This document shows positions 10,801-22,638 of a DNA stretch of 64,000 nucleotides, piece after piece (within the stretch, counting starts at the first letter, position 1; each line of letters opens with the position of its first letter). The position numbers and the translations under genes were made by a program. The notes beneath the pieces were generated by a model. The model made no database searches. It worked only from the letters and a program-made list of their open reading frames with translations, and had not been told where the DNA came from. Origin of the DNA: Litsea cubeba. Taxonomy: Eukaryota > Streptophyta > Magnoliopsida > Laurales > Lauraceae. The stretch covers positions 12,391,263 to 12,455,262 of the forward strand of contig CM022949.1 of NCBI GenBank assembly GCA_012931725.1, given 5' to 3'.

Positions 10801-13657
10801 GATCAATTTTTCTAAATTGAAAAAAAGAGCAGGAAAAATACAATGTGATCAATTTTTCACATTACACAGCTGCATTGTGATAGCAATCAGCATATTGTTT
10901 CGTTTCTTTTTGCAACAGGGCTAATGTTAGATTCTATTAATTAGTTGATATTAGTCAATACTTAGGAATGTTATTATAATCTTATAAGAGAGTTGAAATA
11001 TCCCGAATTTTTTGTTACGGTCTTTTTTTAAAGATGGGAAACCTTAGGTGCCAACCATTTCAATGACTCAAAAATATGGACAATGATGATACAGGAAAAG
11101 GAAATACTCCTTTGGCATTTGGCCTCTGCATAGCAAAGCCAACTTACTCTGTGTACCTCATGTTGTCACTGAGATGAGCTTGTTGAAGACCAATTTTCTG
11201 AAAAATTGGAGGATTTATTTTCTTGTCTCAGTTGTGCTGTAGTATGCATGCTCAGATAGTGGTATTCATAAAAAGCATGGTTTTTTGTTGCGTAAGACAT
11301 GTATGTTGTCTTTAATCAGGGAATTAGGGTCTGCTCTATATCTGGTAGAGAATAAAAGTAGCATATATCACAGGAATTTGAGATGCCCTGAATTCATAAA
11401 TTCATCTGCTGCATTTTACTTCCAGCCATTTTTCCTTGCATCTCTGGGAGAAGCTTAAAATCTTTGCACTTCTGAATGAAGCTCCAAGTCTTGCGTAGCA
11501 ATTGGATTTAGCTGTCATTTCATTTCAGATCCTAAAAGATATCTTTCTCTTTAATGTTTAGCTTATACCAGAAGGCTTTTAATATTGGATGATGTGATAC
11601 CATGCTTTTGACTAGCTACTTGTCCTCAACTTTATCACTTCTTGTGGTTTATACTCCAAAATTTAATTGAAGATGGTCAATCATTCCAGGTCTTTTTAAC
11701 GCCTACTCATCTGGCCATTGTCATGGAATATGCTGCTGGTGGTGAGCTTTTCGAGAGGATATGCAATGCTGGTAGATTCAGTGAGGATGAGGTAAACTAT
11801 TATTTATTTACTATCATCACTCATCAGTCCAGTATTATACAAAATCTTGCTTTGGTTTTCTGTAGTATCAATTTTTGCACTTGAAATGTGAAACAGGCTA
11901 GGTTTTTCTTTCAACAACTTATATCAGGAGTCAGCTATTGCCATTCCATGGTATTCTCCACCTTTGTTTCATTCATTCAGTCAGTAAAAGGTTGTGGTGC
12001 ATTTGGGTGCACCATGAAATCATATCTATATGAATATTTTGGCAAAAAAAATCATCCATATTCCATTCCACAGTCTCTTTGATGCATATTGTGAAACAGA
12101 AATTGAAAATAGCACTCGGTGGATTCTGTTTTTCCTTCTTTTCTTGCCCCAAATCAATTGGTGATCAAACAGCTTAATAATGATTTGTGGTGGAAAAGGC
12201 AAGAACAAAATCCCATTTAATGTGTTCTTTTATCATTTCAGTCCAATTAGGCGGTAAGAATGGACAAGCATCCAGTGTGCCTGCATTAATTGAAATTTGG
12301 GCACATCCAAAAACTAGCAATGACTCAGGTTGCATCCATTTCAATTTGATCATTTTGTTGCAGCAAATCTGTCATAGGGATCTTAAACTGGAAAACACCC
12401 TCTTGGATGGAAGCTCAGCGCCCCGTCTTAAAATATGTGATTTTGGATATTCCAAGGTAATTACCATCATCAGTGCAGGAGTAGATGTGTCAATAACACT
12501 CCAGCTTTTAAGCTTTCTACTTGCAATTGCAGTCATCTGTATTGCATTCGCAACCAAAGTCAACTGTAGGAACACCGGCTTATATCGCTCCAGAGGTTTT
12601 AACGAGAAAGGAATACGATGGCAAGGTGAATTTTAACTGTCAATTCATTTGGTTTTATCTAGTCACTGCAGAAGTTGGTTATGTAGCACAATGGTGCCTA
12701 AACTGCCTGTCTTTAATTTCTTTTAACTGTAGATTGCAGATGTTTGGTCTTGTGGAGTCACCTTATATGTAATGCTGGTTGGCGCTTATCCATTTGAGGA
12801 TCCAGATGAACCGAGGAACTTTAGAAAGACACTTGGAGTGAGTAAAAAATTTCATCATACACATCAGTTCGTATGTTATGACTCTAATAATTGGATTGTT
12901 TGGAGTGATGGAATCCAGAAACCACATTGGCAGAGATAATGCTATTGGCCTAATCTTCTCTAGATCAGCATCAATATCGATTGCTGATATTTATTTGGGC
13001 AGAATAGTTTGAAGAAGGTCCCACCATTATGATTTTGCATTTCCACACCGCCCCAAATGCCCAGGTGAATGGATAGCCATCCATCCAGCCAACAAACCCG
13101 ATCTGGATTGCATCCAAACACACACTAATTTCCAACTGCATGCTGAGATCTTAATAAAAACAACATGATTTTGGCAGCGGATACTTAGCGTCCAGTACTC
13201 CATTCCAGACTATGTTCGGGTGTCTATGGAATGTAAACACCTTCTATCTCGGATATTTGTGGCCAACCCTGAAAAGGTAATCTAGCTTTTTTTTTTTTTT
13301 TTTTTTGCACTTGTGTTCCCTTGTACAAAAATTAAGTTTGTTTTATCAGAACTTATCCATCCTTTGTTTCTTCAGAGGATAACCATCCCGGAAATTAAAA
13401 ATCACCCCTGGTTTTTGAGGAGCTTGCCTGTAGAGCTGATGGAAGGTGGTGAGATGAACTCACAGAGTGAACATGCAAATGATCCTTCCCAGAGCATTGA
13501 AGATATAACGTCTATATTACAAGAAGCTAGGAAACCTGCTGAGGGTCCAAAGCTTGGTGGGTATATTCTAACTGAAAGTGCTGACCTGGATGATATGGAC
13601 ACGGATGCGGACCTTGAAGACATTGAAACAAGCGGAGATTTTGTATGCGCACTGTAA
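7865..13657 (+). CDS. SnRK2: SnRK2 protein kinase, subclass II (SnRK2.7/2.8, SAPK1/2-like)
   Basis: Nine exons join in frame: 7865-7984, 8208-8282, 11690-11791, 11897-11950, 12364-12456, 12533-12625, 12733-12837, 13178-13276 and 13376-13657, encoding 340 residues, a full SnRK2. Every exon is a whole number of codons. Visible features: glycine loop GSGNFG (residues 11-16), ATP lysine K33, catalytic HRDLKLEN (121-128), DFG (143-145), and an activation loop whose serines S150 and S154 match the phosphorylated serines of OST1. The C-terminal SnRK2 box starts near LPVELM and is followed by an Asp/Glu-rich tail ending GDFVCAL. The short MERYE start and the DLDDMDTDADLEDIE tail point to subclass II. 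The role is osmotic-stress and weak ABA-linked Ser/Thr phosphorylation in cytoplasm and nucleus. Intron 2 is 3.4 kb and carries retrotransposon debris. Confidence 0.95.
9600..9910 (+). mobile_element. LTR-retroelement remnant in SnRK2 intron 2
   Basis: TGGTATCAGAGCC at about 9679 is the classic primer-binding site complementary to plant initiator methionine tRNA. The segment before it (ending CTTAAGCTTTTGAGATG...CCAGTCGG) recurs in diverged form about 170 bp later (9792-9839). This fits an LTR end, a primer site and a partial second copy of a small element. No protein-coding part is visible. Confidence 0.55.
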
Positions 13658-14210
13658 ATTATCCCCAGATCAATGTTTTTTAACCACTATCAGGTCCCAT
13701 GAATCATCAGGAGGAAGCAGAGGTGCACAGTGCACCTCCCTGTATGTGGTGGGTGAACAATTTAGTCCTGACATGCTGAAGTTTGTGATGGAGCTGATTG
13801 TTCTTTACATGAAAAAGGTTTGCTGTTTTTGGTGGGTGTGTATCAATTTGTAATGGAACTGACTGTTGTTTGGATTAGGCTTTTTCCATGTTTGGATGTC
13901 ATCATGTCCACTATAATGTTATTATCTGCAAATGCCAAGTTGGGATTTGGTTCCTATCAAGTCTCTTTTCTTGTTTCCCAAGCAGCTTAGTGGTCAAGAC
14001 ACTACAAGTTCTGAAGGAAAAAAGATTTTGAAACTTTGAACATCTTCCCTGGTAAACCATAGATTAAATTACTGTCCTTAATAACCAGAGGTTTGATAAG
14101 ATGAAGGAAGCTGGTCTCACTCAATGTCCTGCTCCTAATCAATTAAATCAAAAGCTATTCAATTTATCACTTCTGCTGCTAAAAAAACTCTGTGGTGACA
14201 ACTTTTTCTT
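13658..14210. other. SnRK2 3' UTR and flank
   Basis: Non-coding sequence after the kinase stop codon. The first 200-300 bases are probably 3' UTR. Short open frames here have no recognisable content. Confidence 0.45.
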
Positions 14211-14212
14211 GA

Positions 14213-14533
14213 GGGTCTGTTTGTCTGCATTAGAATGCATCGGAATTGAATACATAGGAATTCATGCCATAAAAAGGGGGCTCACCCGGTGCACAAAGTG
14301 CTCCCCGGCTAAGCGGGGGTAGGGGGAGGGTGGGCGCATGTGTACGCAGCCTTACCCTTGCATTTTTGCAAAGAGGCTGTTTCCACGCCTCGAACCCGTG
14401 ACCTCGAGGTCACCAAAGGAGCAACTCTACCGTTGCGCCAAGGAATTCATGCCATAGGTAGTTAAAAATAAAGATCCAACGTGAATTATGCAGAAATGAA
14501 TTCCTATGTACTATATGCACACAAACAGGCCCT
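14213..14533. mobile_element. MITE interrupted by an Au SINE
   Basis: The outer ends are inverted: GGGTCTGTTTGTCTGCAT at 14213 and the complement of GGGCCTGTTTGTGTGCAT near 14533. Inside, TACATAGGAATTCAT at 14251 is mirrored by ATGAATTCCTATGTA near 14498. Without the SINE the element is about 135 bp. The flanking trinucleotides (TGA, TAA) nearly match a PIF/Harbinger-type target, so the superfamily is tentative. Confidence 0.55.
14272..14440 (-). mobile_element. Au-type SINE with perfect 16-bp target duplication
   Basis: Read on the minus strand it begins TGGCGCAACGGTAGAGTTGC (tRNA-like box A). It continues with GTCACGGGTTCGAGGC (box B), GGAAACAGCCTCTTTGCA, GGGTAAGGCTGCGTAC and TGCACCGGGTGAGCCC, and ends in a short T run. 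This order matches the Au SINE family as I know it. The 16-bp sequence AGGAATTCATGCCATA occurs directly on both sides (14256-14271 and 14441-14456) without a mismatch, which marks a fairly recent insertion into the MITE. Confidence 0.9.
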
Positions 14534-15840
14534 AACTGCTCAAATAATATCCTCCACAGAAGATGCTAGCTGCAAGATTGGGAGAATTAAATGTGGGCTA
14601 TCTTTTTTAGTTATTCATTTCCATCACATATAGATACAATCTTCTAAAAAGGAGAGATGTTAAGCGTTATTCAGATCAACAGTTGATCCTGAAAGTAGGC
14701 TTACTATTATCTCTAATGGGTCATGTGTAACAGTAACAACTCTTAATTTTTTTGGATAGATTCTAAATGGAATAAACCCTTGGACTCACTTTTTTCATTT
14801 TTTTAAGTACTTGGTGATTCATTTCCCAATATGTTTAGGCATTAGTTTAAAAAAGAAGAGGAAAAGATTCAATTATCATAATGGGTCAGTGGCATTATGA
14901 AATATTGCAATTCAAAGAAGAAGAAGAAGTAGAAGAAGTAGAAGAAGAGGAGGAGGAGCATGCTGTTTTATAAAAATGGTACGGACCTGATAAATGGATC
15001 AGACAAAATCCATTGGCCCCACCAATGGTGAAGCAGTATGCCTCGCAATGGAACTTGGAGGGGCAAAAAAAAAAAAAAAAATTCCATGTGGTGGGACCCA
15101 CTTTGGATGGCTGATGCAGCACCACGAACTGCAGACCCACTTGTGCAACATTGGCCCCCACCCACCAGTGATCTCATTGGGAGAACATGGCACTTTTTGT
15201 TGCAGTTCGATGTAGGGGAATCCTACAACATGATCCCAGAAAAAGTTGTAGTCGGTCTCTTGTCTCCTCTCTGCATTTACTTTGTTTCCCTCCTCTCATC
15301 TCCTGTCATTTTATTTTATTTGATTGCCATTCTAGTACGTCAGATTTTGAAAGTTTAGTAGGATATCTTCCTCTCCTTTTCTTTTCCATCCTAATCCTTT
15401 CGTAGAATTTTTGTTCTGACTATGGTACAGATCGATTTCCACAACAAAATGCAAGTGGGTTGGTAACCCAAAACAAATCTGATTACTGAAGAGGAAATGA
15501 CCCACTTGGTTTCCTGCAAACCATGAATATATACTTTTAAGCAATATGATTTTTCAATTGCTTACAAGTGTTCTTCATGCCCTTTGGATGTTAGCATTAC
15601 AGTGGCAGTCTAAATACTATGCCTCTGCATAGAGGTGGGCAGAAGAGATTATCTTCTGATTACTAATTTTAATGAATACAATACATTCAGGTTGTTTACT
15701 TATCTATTGGCCCTTATGATTATTCCGGTGCATGCATTATAATTATAGCAATGATTCTCAACTTTGCAAAATGAGAAACTTTTTGCTGTTTTCAATTTCC
15801 ATGTCAAATGCTTACTGCATGCACATCAATGAGGAAAAGT
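14534..15840. other. Intergenic spacer, no gene seen
   Basis: AT-rich sequence with an AGA/AGG triplet run near 14915-14960 and an A17 tract at 15066-15082. Overlapping open frames around 15000-15360 exist in several phases at once and have no family resemblance, so they are treated as chance. Confidence 0.4.
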
Positions 15841-15848
15841 TTATCTTT

Positions 15849-16030
15849 TGATGGCCCATCTGAAAAAAAGGGGTAGGCCGAAAAAGACATGGATGGAAGT
15901 AATAAGAAAAAATTTGAAGAAGTGCAACCTATATGAGGATTTGGTTTGGGATGGGCTTTAATGATGAAACAAAATTCATATGGCTGATCCCAATATAATT
16001 GGGACGAGGCTTTGAAAATAATGATGATAT
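15849..16030 (+). mobile_element. RTE-type LINE 3'-end remnant
   Basis: In one frame the sequence reads KKRGRPKKTWMEVIRKNLKK followed by NLYEDLVWDGL and, after a break, KIHMADPN. This is the typical C-terminus of plant RTE reverse transcriptases (GRPKKTW...ADP...). The 3' end runs into ATAATGATGAT, as the ATG/AAT-rich tails of this clade do. Stops and missing residues show it is dead. Confidence 0.7.
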
Positions 16031-16689
16031 ATTATTAGTGTTGTTTTAATACATTTTTGTTTACTTAGCTGCATTTTATAATTTTATATGTCTATGTCTA
16101 AGGACTTGTTATTACTTGGCTCCCTGCATCTGGTGCTTCAAGCATTTGATGTGTCTCACTTTATATAGGTTTCATGCAAATCCATTGCATTACAAAATCA
16201 CTCAAACGTCTCATGTTTCAACAGAATAGAGTATGTCTTTTAAGGGATAATCATTTCTAGAACATACGTGACTATTTATTTGGACTAGAGGGTAATTAAA
16301 AATTTCCAGAGGAGAATTGGATTCTCTCTCTCTTAATTATTTGCCGATTTAATTTTTTTATGATTCTACAAAGAGAGGACAAATTTCCATTTGCTTCCAA
16401 AATACAGAGACAAGTCACTCCCCTAACACTGCAGAAGAAGAAAGAGGATTGCAGAGAAGAAGGGGAGGATTTCAAGGGAAGTCTGAGGCAGCTGAGCACC
16501 AAATTAATGTTTGCAACTAGCCTGAAAGAGCAGAGAGAACACAAGAGTAGGACCTGAGAAAAGAAGTGATATAGGCTCTCTGCTGCTTATAAGCCTTCCA
16601 TAGCAGTGTAGGTATGTGAAAAGAAAAAAAAGGGGGAAAAGAAATACAGAAGTACAAGAGTAATGTACCCCCTCACACCACAACTATAT

Positions 16690-18560
16690 AATAAAATCCT
16701 CTCAAGGGGAAACTCTCTCAACACATTGCTTGGCTAAAATATTCGCCATCATATTTAATGACCTACTCTTATGCTGAAAGCTAACATTAATCGTGGTGGA
16801 TAATACCCGGATTTTATTGAAGAGGAACTGCAACTTCCATGGATAAGTCTTCCAGTTCAAAACCTAACTCACTACATTAGAAGAATCACTCTCCATAATA
16901 AGATTGCTATGGTAGTACCTCGAAAAACACAGAAGAGATTCCAGAATAGCTAAAACTTCAGCTTCATTAGAGTTATAAACCCCCATATATTTGGAGAACA
17001 TAAATAAAACATCCCCATTGCAATTTCGAAGCACCCCTCCAATACTAACTGGTACAGGCTTCCCTCTTGCGGCCCCATCAAAATTGAACTTAAACAAACC
17101 AATTGGAGGAGGAGACCAAAGAATAGATCTTCTTACTTTGACTGGGCCACACCCCATACATGATTTCCAATTAATAAGTATGTCATGAAGACAAAAATTA
17201 TAGAATTCCTTTCTACCCAAAGCCTACTTCGCGATCATTAAAGTGAACTTAGAAATCAACTCCGCAGAAGTTGAGGAGGACCCCCTAAAAATTCTATCAT
17301 TTCTTTCTTTCCAAGTGGACACAAAATAGCAAATGGAGTTATCCTTCAAAGAGTACGACCGCATCCAACAAAACAACATCCCAACCAAGACTCTGTCGCA
17401 TCAACAATTTTCCCAGGACAGCACCAATCAACACCACACCTACAAATAAAATGGCCCTAAACACTGGATGTAAACTCACAATGAAGAAGAAGATGGTTCA
17501 CCGACTCCAACTCCTTATGACACATCACATAAGTGTCAGTGATGGTGGATGATGTCAATCCTTTTTTCCTCAAGTTATCTGCTGTTGAGATCTTAGCTGC
17601 CACTGCTAACCAACAAAAAGCCTCCACTATGGGAGGAGCCAAACCCGTCCAAACAAGGGAAGAATGAGCTCAAGGGAGATGGTTCCCCTCCAAAGCCGAG
17701 TAGAAGGCTTTCACCAAGAATTCTTCGGATATGGATGGCTTCTAAATTTTAAAATCCTTAGAAACCCTACACAAAAAAATGTTAGAGAGAAGACTCAACA
17801 ACTCCCCATACTGGACATCCTCTGACAAACGAAGACTTTTTCTAAAGGTCACACCCTACAAAGTACAACTATCCCTCAACTCATAACAATCACTGACAAC
17901 AGACTCCTTATTGGACACTAATCTAAAGACCCTAGGAAACAATTCACACAAGGGATCCACCCCAACCCAATTATCCAACCAAAACCTAACAACCCTCCCC
18001 ATCCCCTACCACAAAACCCACCCCTTTGGATAACACTTCCCTACTTACATAAGACGAATCTCCAACTGAAGCAATTGCACCCCACAAACTCGATCTACGA
18101 GACCTATGACCCGGATTAGGCCACCACCCCGAATTGTCCACCCCATACTTGTCAGTAATGACCTTTCTCCAAAGAGCCTCCCTCTCATCTCCAAGCCTTC
18201 ACCACCACTTCACTAATAAAGTCGTAATTTTATACTCCAAATTACCAAGGCCTAAACTCCCACACGACTTTGGTTTAATCACCTCACTCCACTTCATTAA
18301 ATACAGTTTCTTCTTATTACTCTTACCCTCCCAAAGAAAGTTCCTAAGAATACGGTCTAGTATTTTCATCACCGCCTTCGGCATCTTGAAAAGCGACATA
18401 TAGTACACCGAGATGTTTGACAAGCAAGCTTTTATCAAAGTGATCCTTCCGCCCAATGATAAATATTGTCGCTTCCAAGGAGATAACTTCTTCTCAAATT
18501 TGTGAATGACTGGATCCCACAAAAACTTAAATCTTGACTTCACCCCTATTGGAAGTATAT
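16690..18560 (-). mobile_element. L1-type LINE, 5'-truncated and frameshifted
   Basis: On the minus strand, from high to low coordinates: the C-terminal part of a reverse transcriptase (18543-18199, with SLGGRITLIKACLSNI and FLWEG), a zinc-knuckle-like zf-RVT segment around 17642-17457 (CWLAVAAKISTADNL, HLLLHC), and an RNase H domain at 17220-16864 (FKFNFDGAARGKPV, SNEAEVLAILESL, MESDS). The domain tail NMMANILAKQCVERVSP stops near 16704. Several frameshifts and stops separate these parts, and the N-terminal reverse transcriptase and ORF1 are missing. An inactive 5'-truncated copy. Confidence 0.85.
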
Positions 18561-18698
18561 TGTTTAGTTCATTAATCTAGGTTAAAAAAAGATTGGTGCA
18601 ATAAGCTTGGTATCTTTTCTTTCTTGAACATGTTTAAATTTGTTAGGTCCCTTCTATTCTTTGAGGTTTCATTGATCTCATATAGTTTTAGCATGTGC

Positions 18699-19106
18699 TT
18701 TTATTTTAGTTGAGTCTCTGTAACCCTGACCATGAATGTCTGAAATCCAATTACATCCACATGCCACAGAGTTTGCTACTGCCAAGGGCAGATCATTCTT
18801 CATATGCTGATATGACATTTGCACATGTCCTGGGTCTGAGTAATGCATCAATTGATCCCCAAAAAATGCAGAACATTTATATAAAATCCAATCCAATGGG
18901 TTCACATGTAAGTTACCTGCAGACACCATTGTCACCAATGTCTGAGTACTTCTCAGATGTTGATTTAATGCATTGTGACCCACCTCTAGGAGAGGCTAAT
19001 CAAAGTTTGAGCCAAAAATCACTGATGTGCATTTCACTTGAAAATGGTTGCAATAATGCACGAGGATGCAATGGAGGCTCACACAGAATATCAATTGAGT
19101 TGACGT
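18699..19106 (+). other. Open frame of unknown origin between LINE and copia remnants
   Basis: An open frame follows a good acceptor (TTTTATTTTAG at about 18698) and runs without stops into the copia fragments at about 19107, roughly 135 residues before the junction. The residues are of mixed, non-repetitive composition (for example MTFAHVLGLSNASIDP and SDVDLMHCDPPLGEANQ). I do not recognise a family. It could be a captured or broken host exon or part of a retroelement. No start codon, donor site or partner exon was found. Confidence 0.25.
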
Positions 19107-20023
19107 ATTACCAAACCTTCTTACACCATTCTGTTGTGGTGTATAGGCACATGTGGTTTGATGAACAATACCATGTTGGCTTAAAAAAGTAAAGTATCCA
19201 GATGTTGACCGCCTATCAGTATTGTGTTTCCTAGAATAGTTTTTCTTCTTCTCTTTATAAACCAATGTATTGCTACATGATTTAATATCAATCAATATAA
19301 TTTTAAACCCATTTTTGAGATGGTATCAAAGCATGGTCATCTAGATGTTCAAGGGTACACTGATGCAGATTGGGCTGGGTCTGTTACTGATAGGCGGTCA
19401 ACATCTGGATACTTTACTTTTGTGGGAGGCAATTTAGTCTCTTGGCGCAGTAAGAAACAGAAAGTGGTGTCCCGATCGAGTGCTGAAGCTGAATATCGGG
19501 GTATGGCACATGGAATATGTGAGCTACTCTGGATACGGAATTTGTTGGGGGATTTGGGATTCAAACCCAAACGTACCATGCAACTGCATTGTGATAACAA
19601 GGCCTCAATAGACATCGCACATAATCCAGTGCAACATGATAGGACTAAGCATGTTGAAGTTGACAGACATTTCATCAAGGAGAAACTCGAGGCCAAGATC
19701 ATTGAGGTACCATTTGTTAAATCCGAAGATCAACTTGCAGATATCCTCACCAAAGCAGTCACCGGCAGAATTTTTCACAGCTCACTTAGCAAGTTGGGCG
19801 TTGATGACATATATGCCCCAACTTGAGGGGGAGTGTCAAATGAGCTGTACACCAAATTATGTCAATCATGCTAGATTATAGGATCAATTACAGGATCAGA
19901 TTGATCCTCTGTATATTGTGTTTCCTAGAATAGTTTTTCTTCTTCTCTTTATAAACCAATGTATTGCTACATGATTTAATAATTTGGTGTACAGCTCATT
20001 TGACATTACCAAACCTTCTTACA
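19107..20023 (+). mobile_element. Rearranged Ty1/copia retrotransposon remnant
   Basis: Pieces in order: an antisense integrase fragment (minus strand, HGIVHQTTCAYTPQQNG) joined to an antisense RNase H fragment (DRRSTSGYFTF, to 19221); LTR-derived sequence 19220-19286; an intact-frame RNase H; a polypurine tract AGGGGGA; an LTR starting TGTCAAATGAG at 19834. The 67 bases at 19220-19286 recur at 19914-19980. Bases 19834-19858 recur exactly inverted at 19981-20005. The 19-mer ATTACCAAACCTTCTTACA bounds the block at 19107-19125 and 20005-20023. Recombination between elements is the likely cause. Confidence 0.75.
19321..19826 (+). pseudogene. Copia polyprotein RNase H C-terminus
   Basis: About 168 codons without a stop, with the hallmark copia RNase H motifs GYTDADWAGSVTDRRSTSGY, SRSSAEAEYRGMA, LHCDNKASIDIAHNP, HDRTKHVEVDRHFIKEK and LADILTKAV. 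The polyprotein parts that normally precede it (gag, protease, integrase, reverse transcriptase) are missing; LTR-like sequence precedes it instead. The frame ends just before the polypurine tract, as in intact elements. The TGGTATCAAAGC at its start resembles a primer-binding site but is more simply the codons for VSKHG. Confidence 0.85.
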
Positions 20024-21198
20024 TCATTTGATGTGGACAAAATTGCTTACCTTCATTGCCCATATTAGCCTCCCTGGTATTTCCATGACTCTCTCCCCTG
20101 TAACTTGGATTGTTGTGAGATGTTTGTGCAGTAACGAGGCACAAGCCCATGTCTAAACAAGGCCATATTTTTTAATGTAATGTCCTTAAACGATGCTTTT
20201 ATCTGACTGATGCTAATCTTGTACACGAATTAGTACTATCTAGTGCTAAAGTCGGAATATATGAAGTCAATTGTGTGTTTGTAACGTGTTCAATCCATCA
20301 ATATCTTACTTGGATACATGCAAATGCGAATCACAGGTGTTGGGTTTTAGTAACAAAGATTTACGAAAGGATGCCTTGTAGAAGTACTGTGGTGAACTTC
20401 GATTGACTGAATTGCACTTTTGAAAGTTCGGGCACTGAAATACAGATTCCAATCAGCAAAAGTTTAAGTTCTGGCTATTTTAGCAATGTTGGGGAACAGC
20501 CGAACAGGTCTTTTGAGGAGGCAAAGAGTTTGCTGCCACTTACGAAAGCATAAAAGAGGTTAGTCTGGACTCTGGAGAGCTCACTAAATTCATTGTGGAG
20601 GGTGACTCTTGCGCAATTGGTTTGGCCACAGCTGCCCCATTGTGGATCATGACTGGGCATGTGCAATTCGGTGAGCTGCAGGTGGTGAGACTTGAATGGT
20701 GGTTGATAATTGATGATACATGGCGTTTAAGCTCGTGTATCATTTCGTTTTGCATGTCTTAATGAGACTTGAATGGAGAAGCATATATTCTAGCAATGCA
20801 AGGTCTCTTAGTAGGTGTTTACTCACGATTACGATGTAGCATCTTTACTTAGTGCTTGTTTATCACACATACGTTTTGTTTTTGGCATTGACTTTGTATA
20901 TAATTTGTGCTGTGCCTATGGCATTTTTGCATGTTCAATGGTGCTTTTTATATATATTTTTTTGTTTATACAGTATTACTCTATTGTTCTCGGTAAAGCT
21001 TCCTTGTATTTGGTTTTCTTTGTTGAGCGAGAAGGGAGAGAGAAAAGATGAACACACAATGAAAATACTAACTCTATATTATTGTGTTCTAATAGAAAGA
21101 ATTACCTAAGCACACCTTCTAAATAAAGTCCTAACCAATTGCAAACTAGGAAATACAATGATGCTAAGAAAAGAATATCCCTACATAGCATCACCGGT
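20024..21198. other. Repeat-derived spacer
   Basis: No intact gene. A short plus-strand stretch near 20560-20615 (ELTKFIVEGDSCAIGLA) resembles the core of LINE-type RNase H domains and is probably another dead fragment. The rest is AT-rich, with short unsupported frames. Confidence 0.4.
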
Positions 21199-21650
21199 GT
21201 TGAGATTAACGTCCATCTTCGCTCCTGAGCGGTCAGAATTATGGTCGAACCCTCACCCTCACCCTCACCATAAACTATTGTTGTGTCGTTTCCGATCACC
21301 AATTGGTTTTGTGATAAGTGGTAGCTCAAGATGGTGTAAGATTCTACAAGTCGTATCAAAGCCTGGTAGGTTAGGTGTTTGAGTCACGGGACACGCGTTT
21401 TGTGAGTTCGCAGCAGGAGCCGCGGCGGGTGTGTCGTTGAAGGAGGAAATGTTGAGGTCAACGTCTACCATCGCTCTTGAGCGGTCATAATTGTGGTCAA
21501 GCCCTCGCCCTCACCATAAAACTATGATTGTCCCGTTTCCTATCACCAATTGATGTTGAGATAAGTGGAAGCTCAATAGAGTGTAAGATCTTACAACCGG
21601 TCAAACCCCTACGATGTGTGTGTTGAGTCAGCGGCTTCAACAACACCCTT
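21199..21650. repeat. 252-bp tandem duplication, retroelement-like
   Basis: Copy 1 begins at 21199 and copy 2 at 21451. Both start GTTGAG followed by an AACGTC and CATC(T)TCGCTC/TCGCTCTTGAG region, then GAGCGGTCA, AATTATGG or AATTGTGG, a CCCTCACC run, CACCAATTG and GATAAGTGG. The copies differ at many positions, so the duplication is old. The motif GTATCAAAGCC in copy 1 hints at a primer-binding site of a small LTR element. Confidence 0.7.
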
Positions 21651-22638
21651 TTCATTCCATCAATGGAAACTACTTTTCTATTCTCTTAAAAGAAAAAAAA
21701 AGGAAAATGAAATGAAGTTCTGGGTGCAATGTATCATATATATCTCTCTGTCTCAGGAGTATAAACTTTATCCAGCTCTAAATTGATTCCCAGGCCCCTG
21801 ATTTTTTTTTTCTTCTTTATTCAGCTAAAGAATCCTTTGGTGCCACTACTTTCCACTCCGTGAAATGGAATATATTCCAATCAATAAGCAGTTATCTTAT
21901 CCTGACACATTTAGCGCCAGTTTCTAACTTTCAGATCGTTGTACTCATATGCGTCCATAACTGAAACTGGTTGTAGCTTTACCAATATGAGATATAAAAG
22001 AGATACTCTGGTAAAACAGAACAAAATTGATAAGGAATTTGAGTTTGGTAAGAAATACAGCTCATACATGCAAGGAATTGATAAGTAAAATAACATATAC
22101 ATGGTGCCCAAATTGCATACATGGGGAACATGGTACCAGCATTGTCAAATTAATACTGGGGGGCAACTGATAGTGCTGGCAGTGTGATATTGTATGTCAA
22201 TATGCATGGATGGTCCCCCTAAATTCAAAAAAAGATGGGTAATAACCCAACCGACTGCTTAGTCTCTCTCATAGAGCCGACCCCCACTAATGCCAGTCAA
22301 AGTGTATGCACGCACGCCACACGTCAGGACGTGTGGTTAGCCTTCTCCATCAGGTTGGGTCAAAAGGTTCCCAAGGTTAGTTAATTACTGATTTTGTTGT
22401 ATATGCAAGGTCAGTGGACGGTGGTCAAGTTAAATTGTATTGGCCTACACTCTTGGCCTGTTCAATGAGTCATGTTTTATCACATCAAAAGGAAGAAGAA
22501 GAAAGAAGTCTCGTTTGAAACCCAGTTTAACCAGTTATAAACCTGCTGTAATCGGATTTACCCTTGCCATGATCCAGGCACATGGAGCTTTTAGGTAAAC
22601 TTTAGTGCTGTTTATAGGATAACAATGAATATGTGTGT
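21651..22638. other. Intergenic spacer
   Basis: No gene recognised. AT-rich, with an A-rich run near 21690-21705 and a T9 run near 21804. The minus-strand frame at 21911-22111 has no family resemblance. Confidence 0.4.

Noticed and set aside
14385..14440. tRNA gene on the minus strand
   Set aside because: Box A and box B are present but no cloverleaf closes; the sequence continues as an Au SINE with target duplication.
19321..19332. Primer-binding site TGGTATCAAAGC
   Set aside because: It is more simply explained as codons at the start of the RNase H motif SKHGHLDV; LTR context is rearranged.
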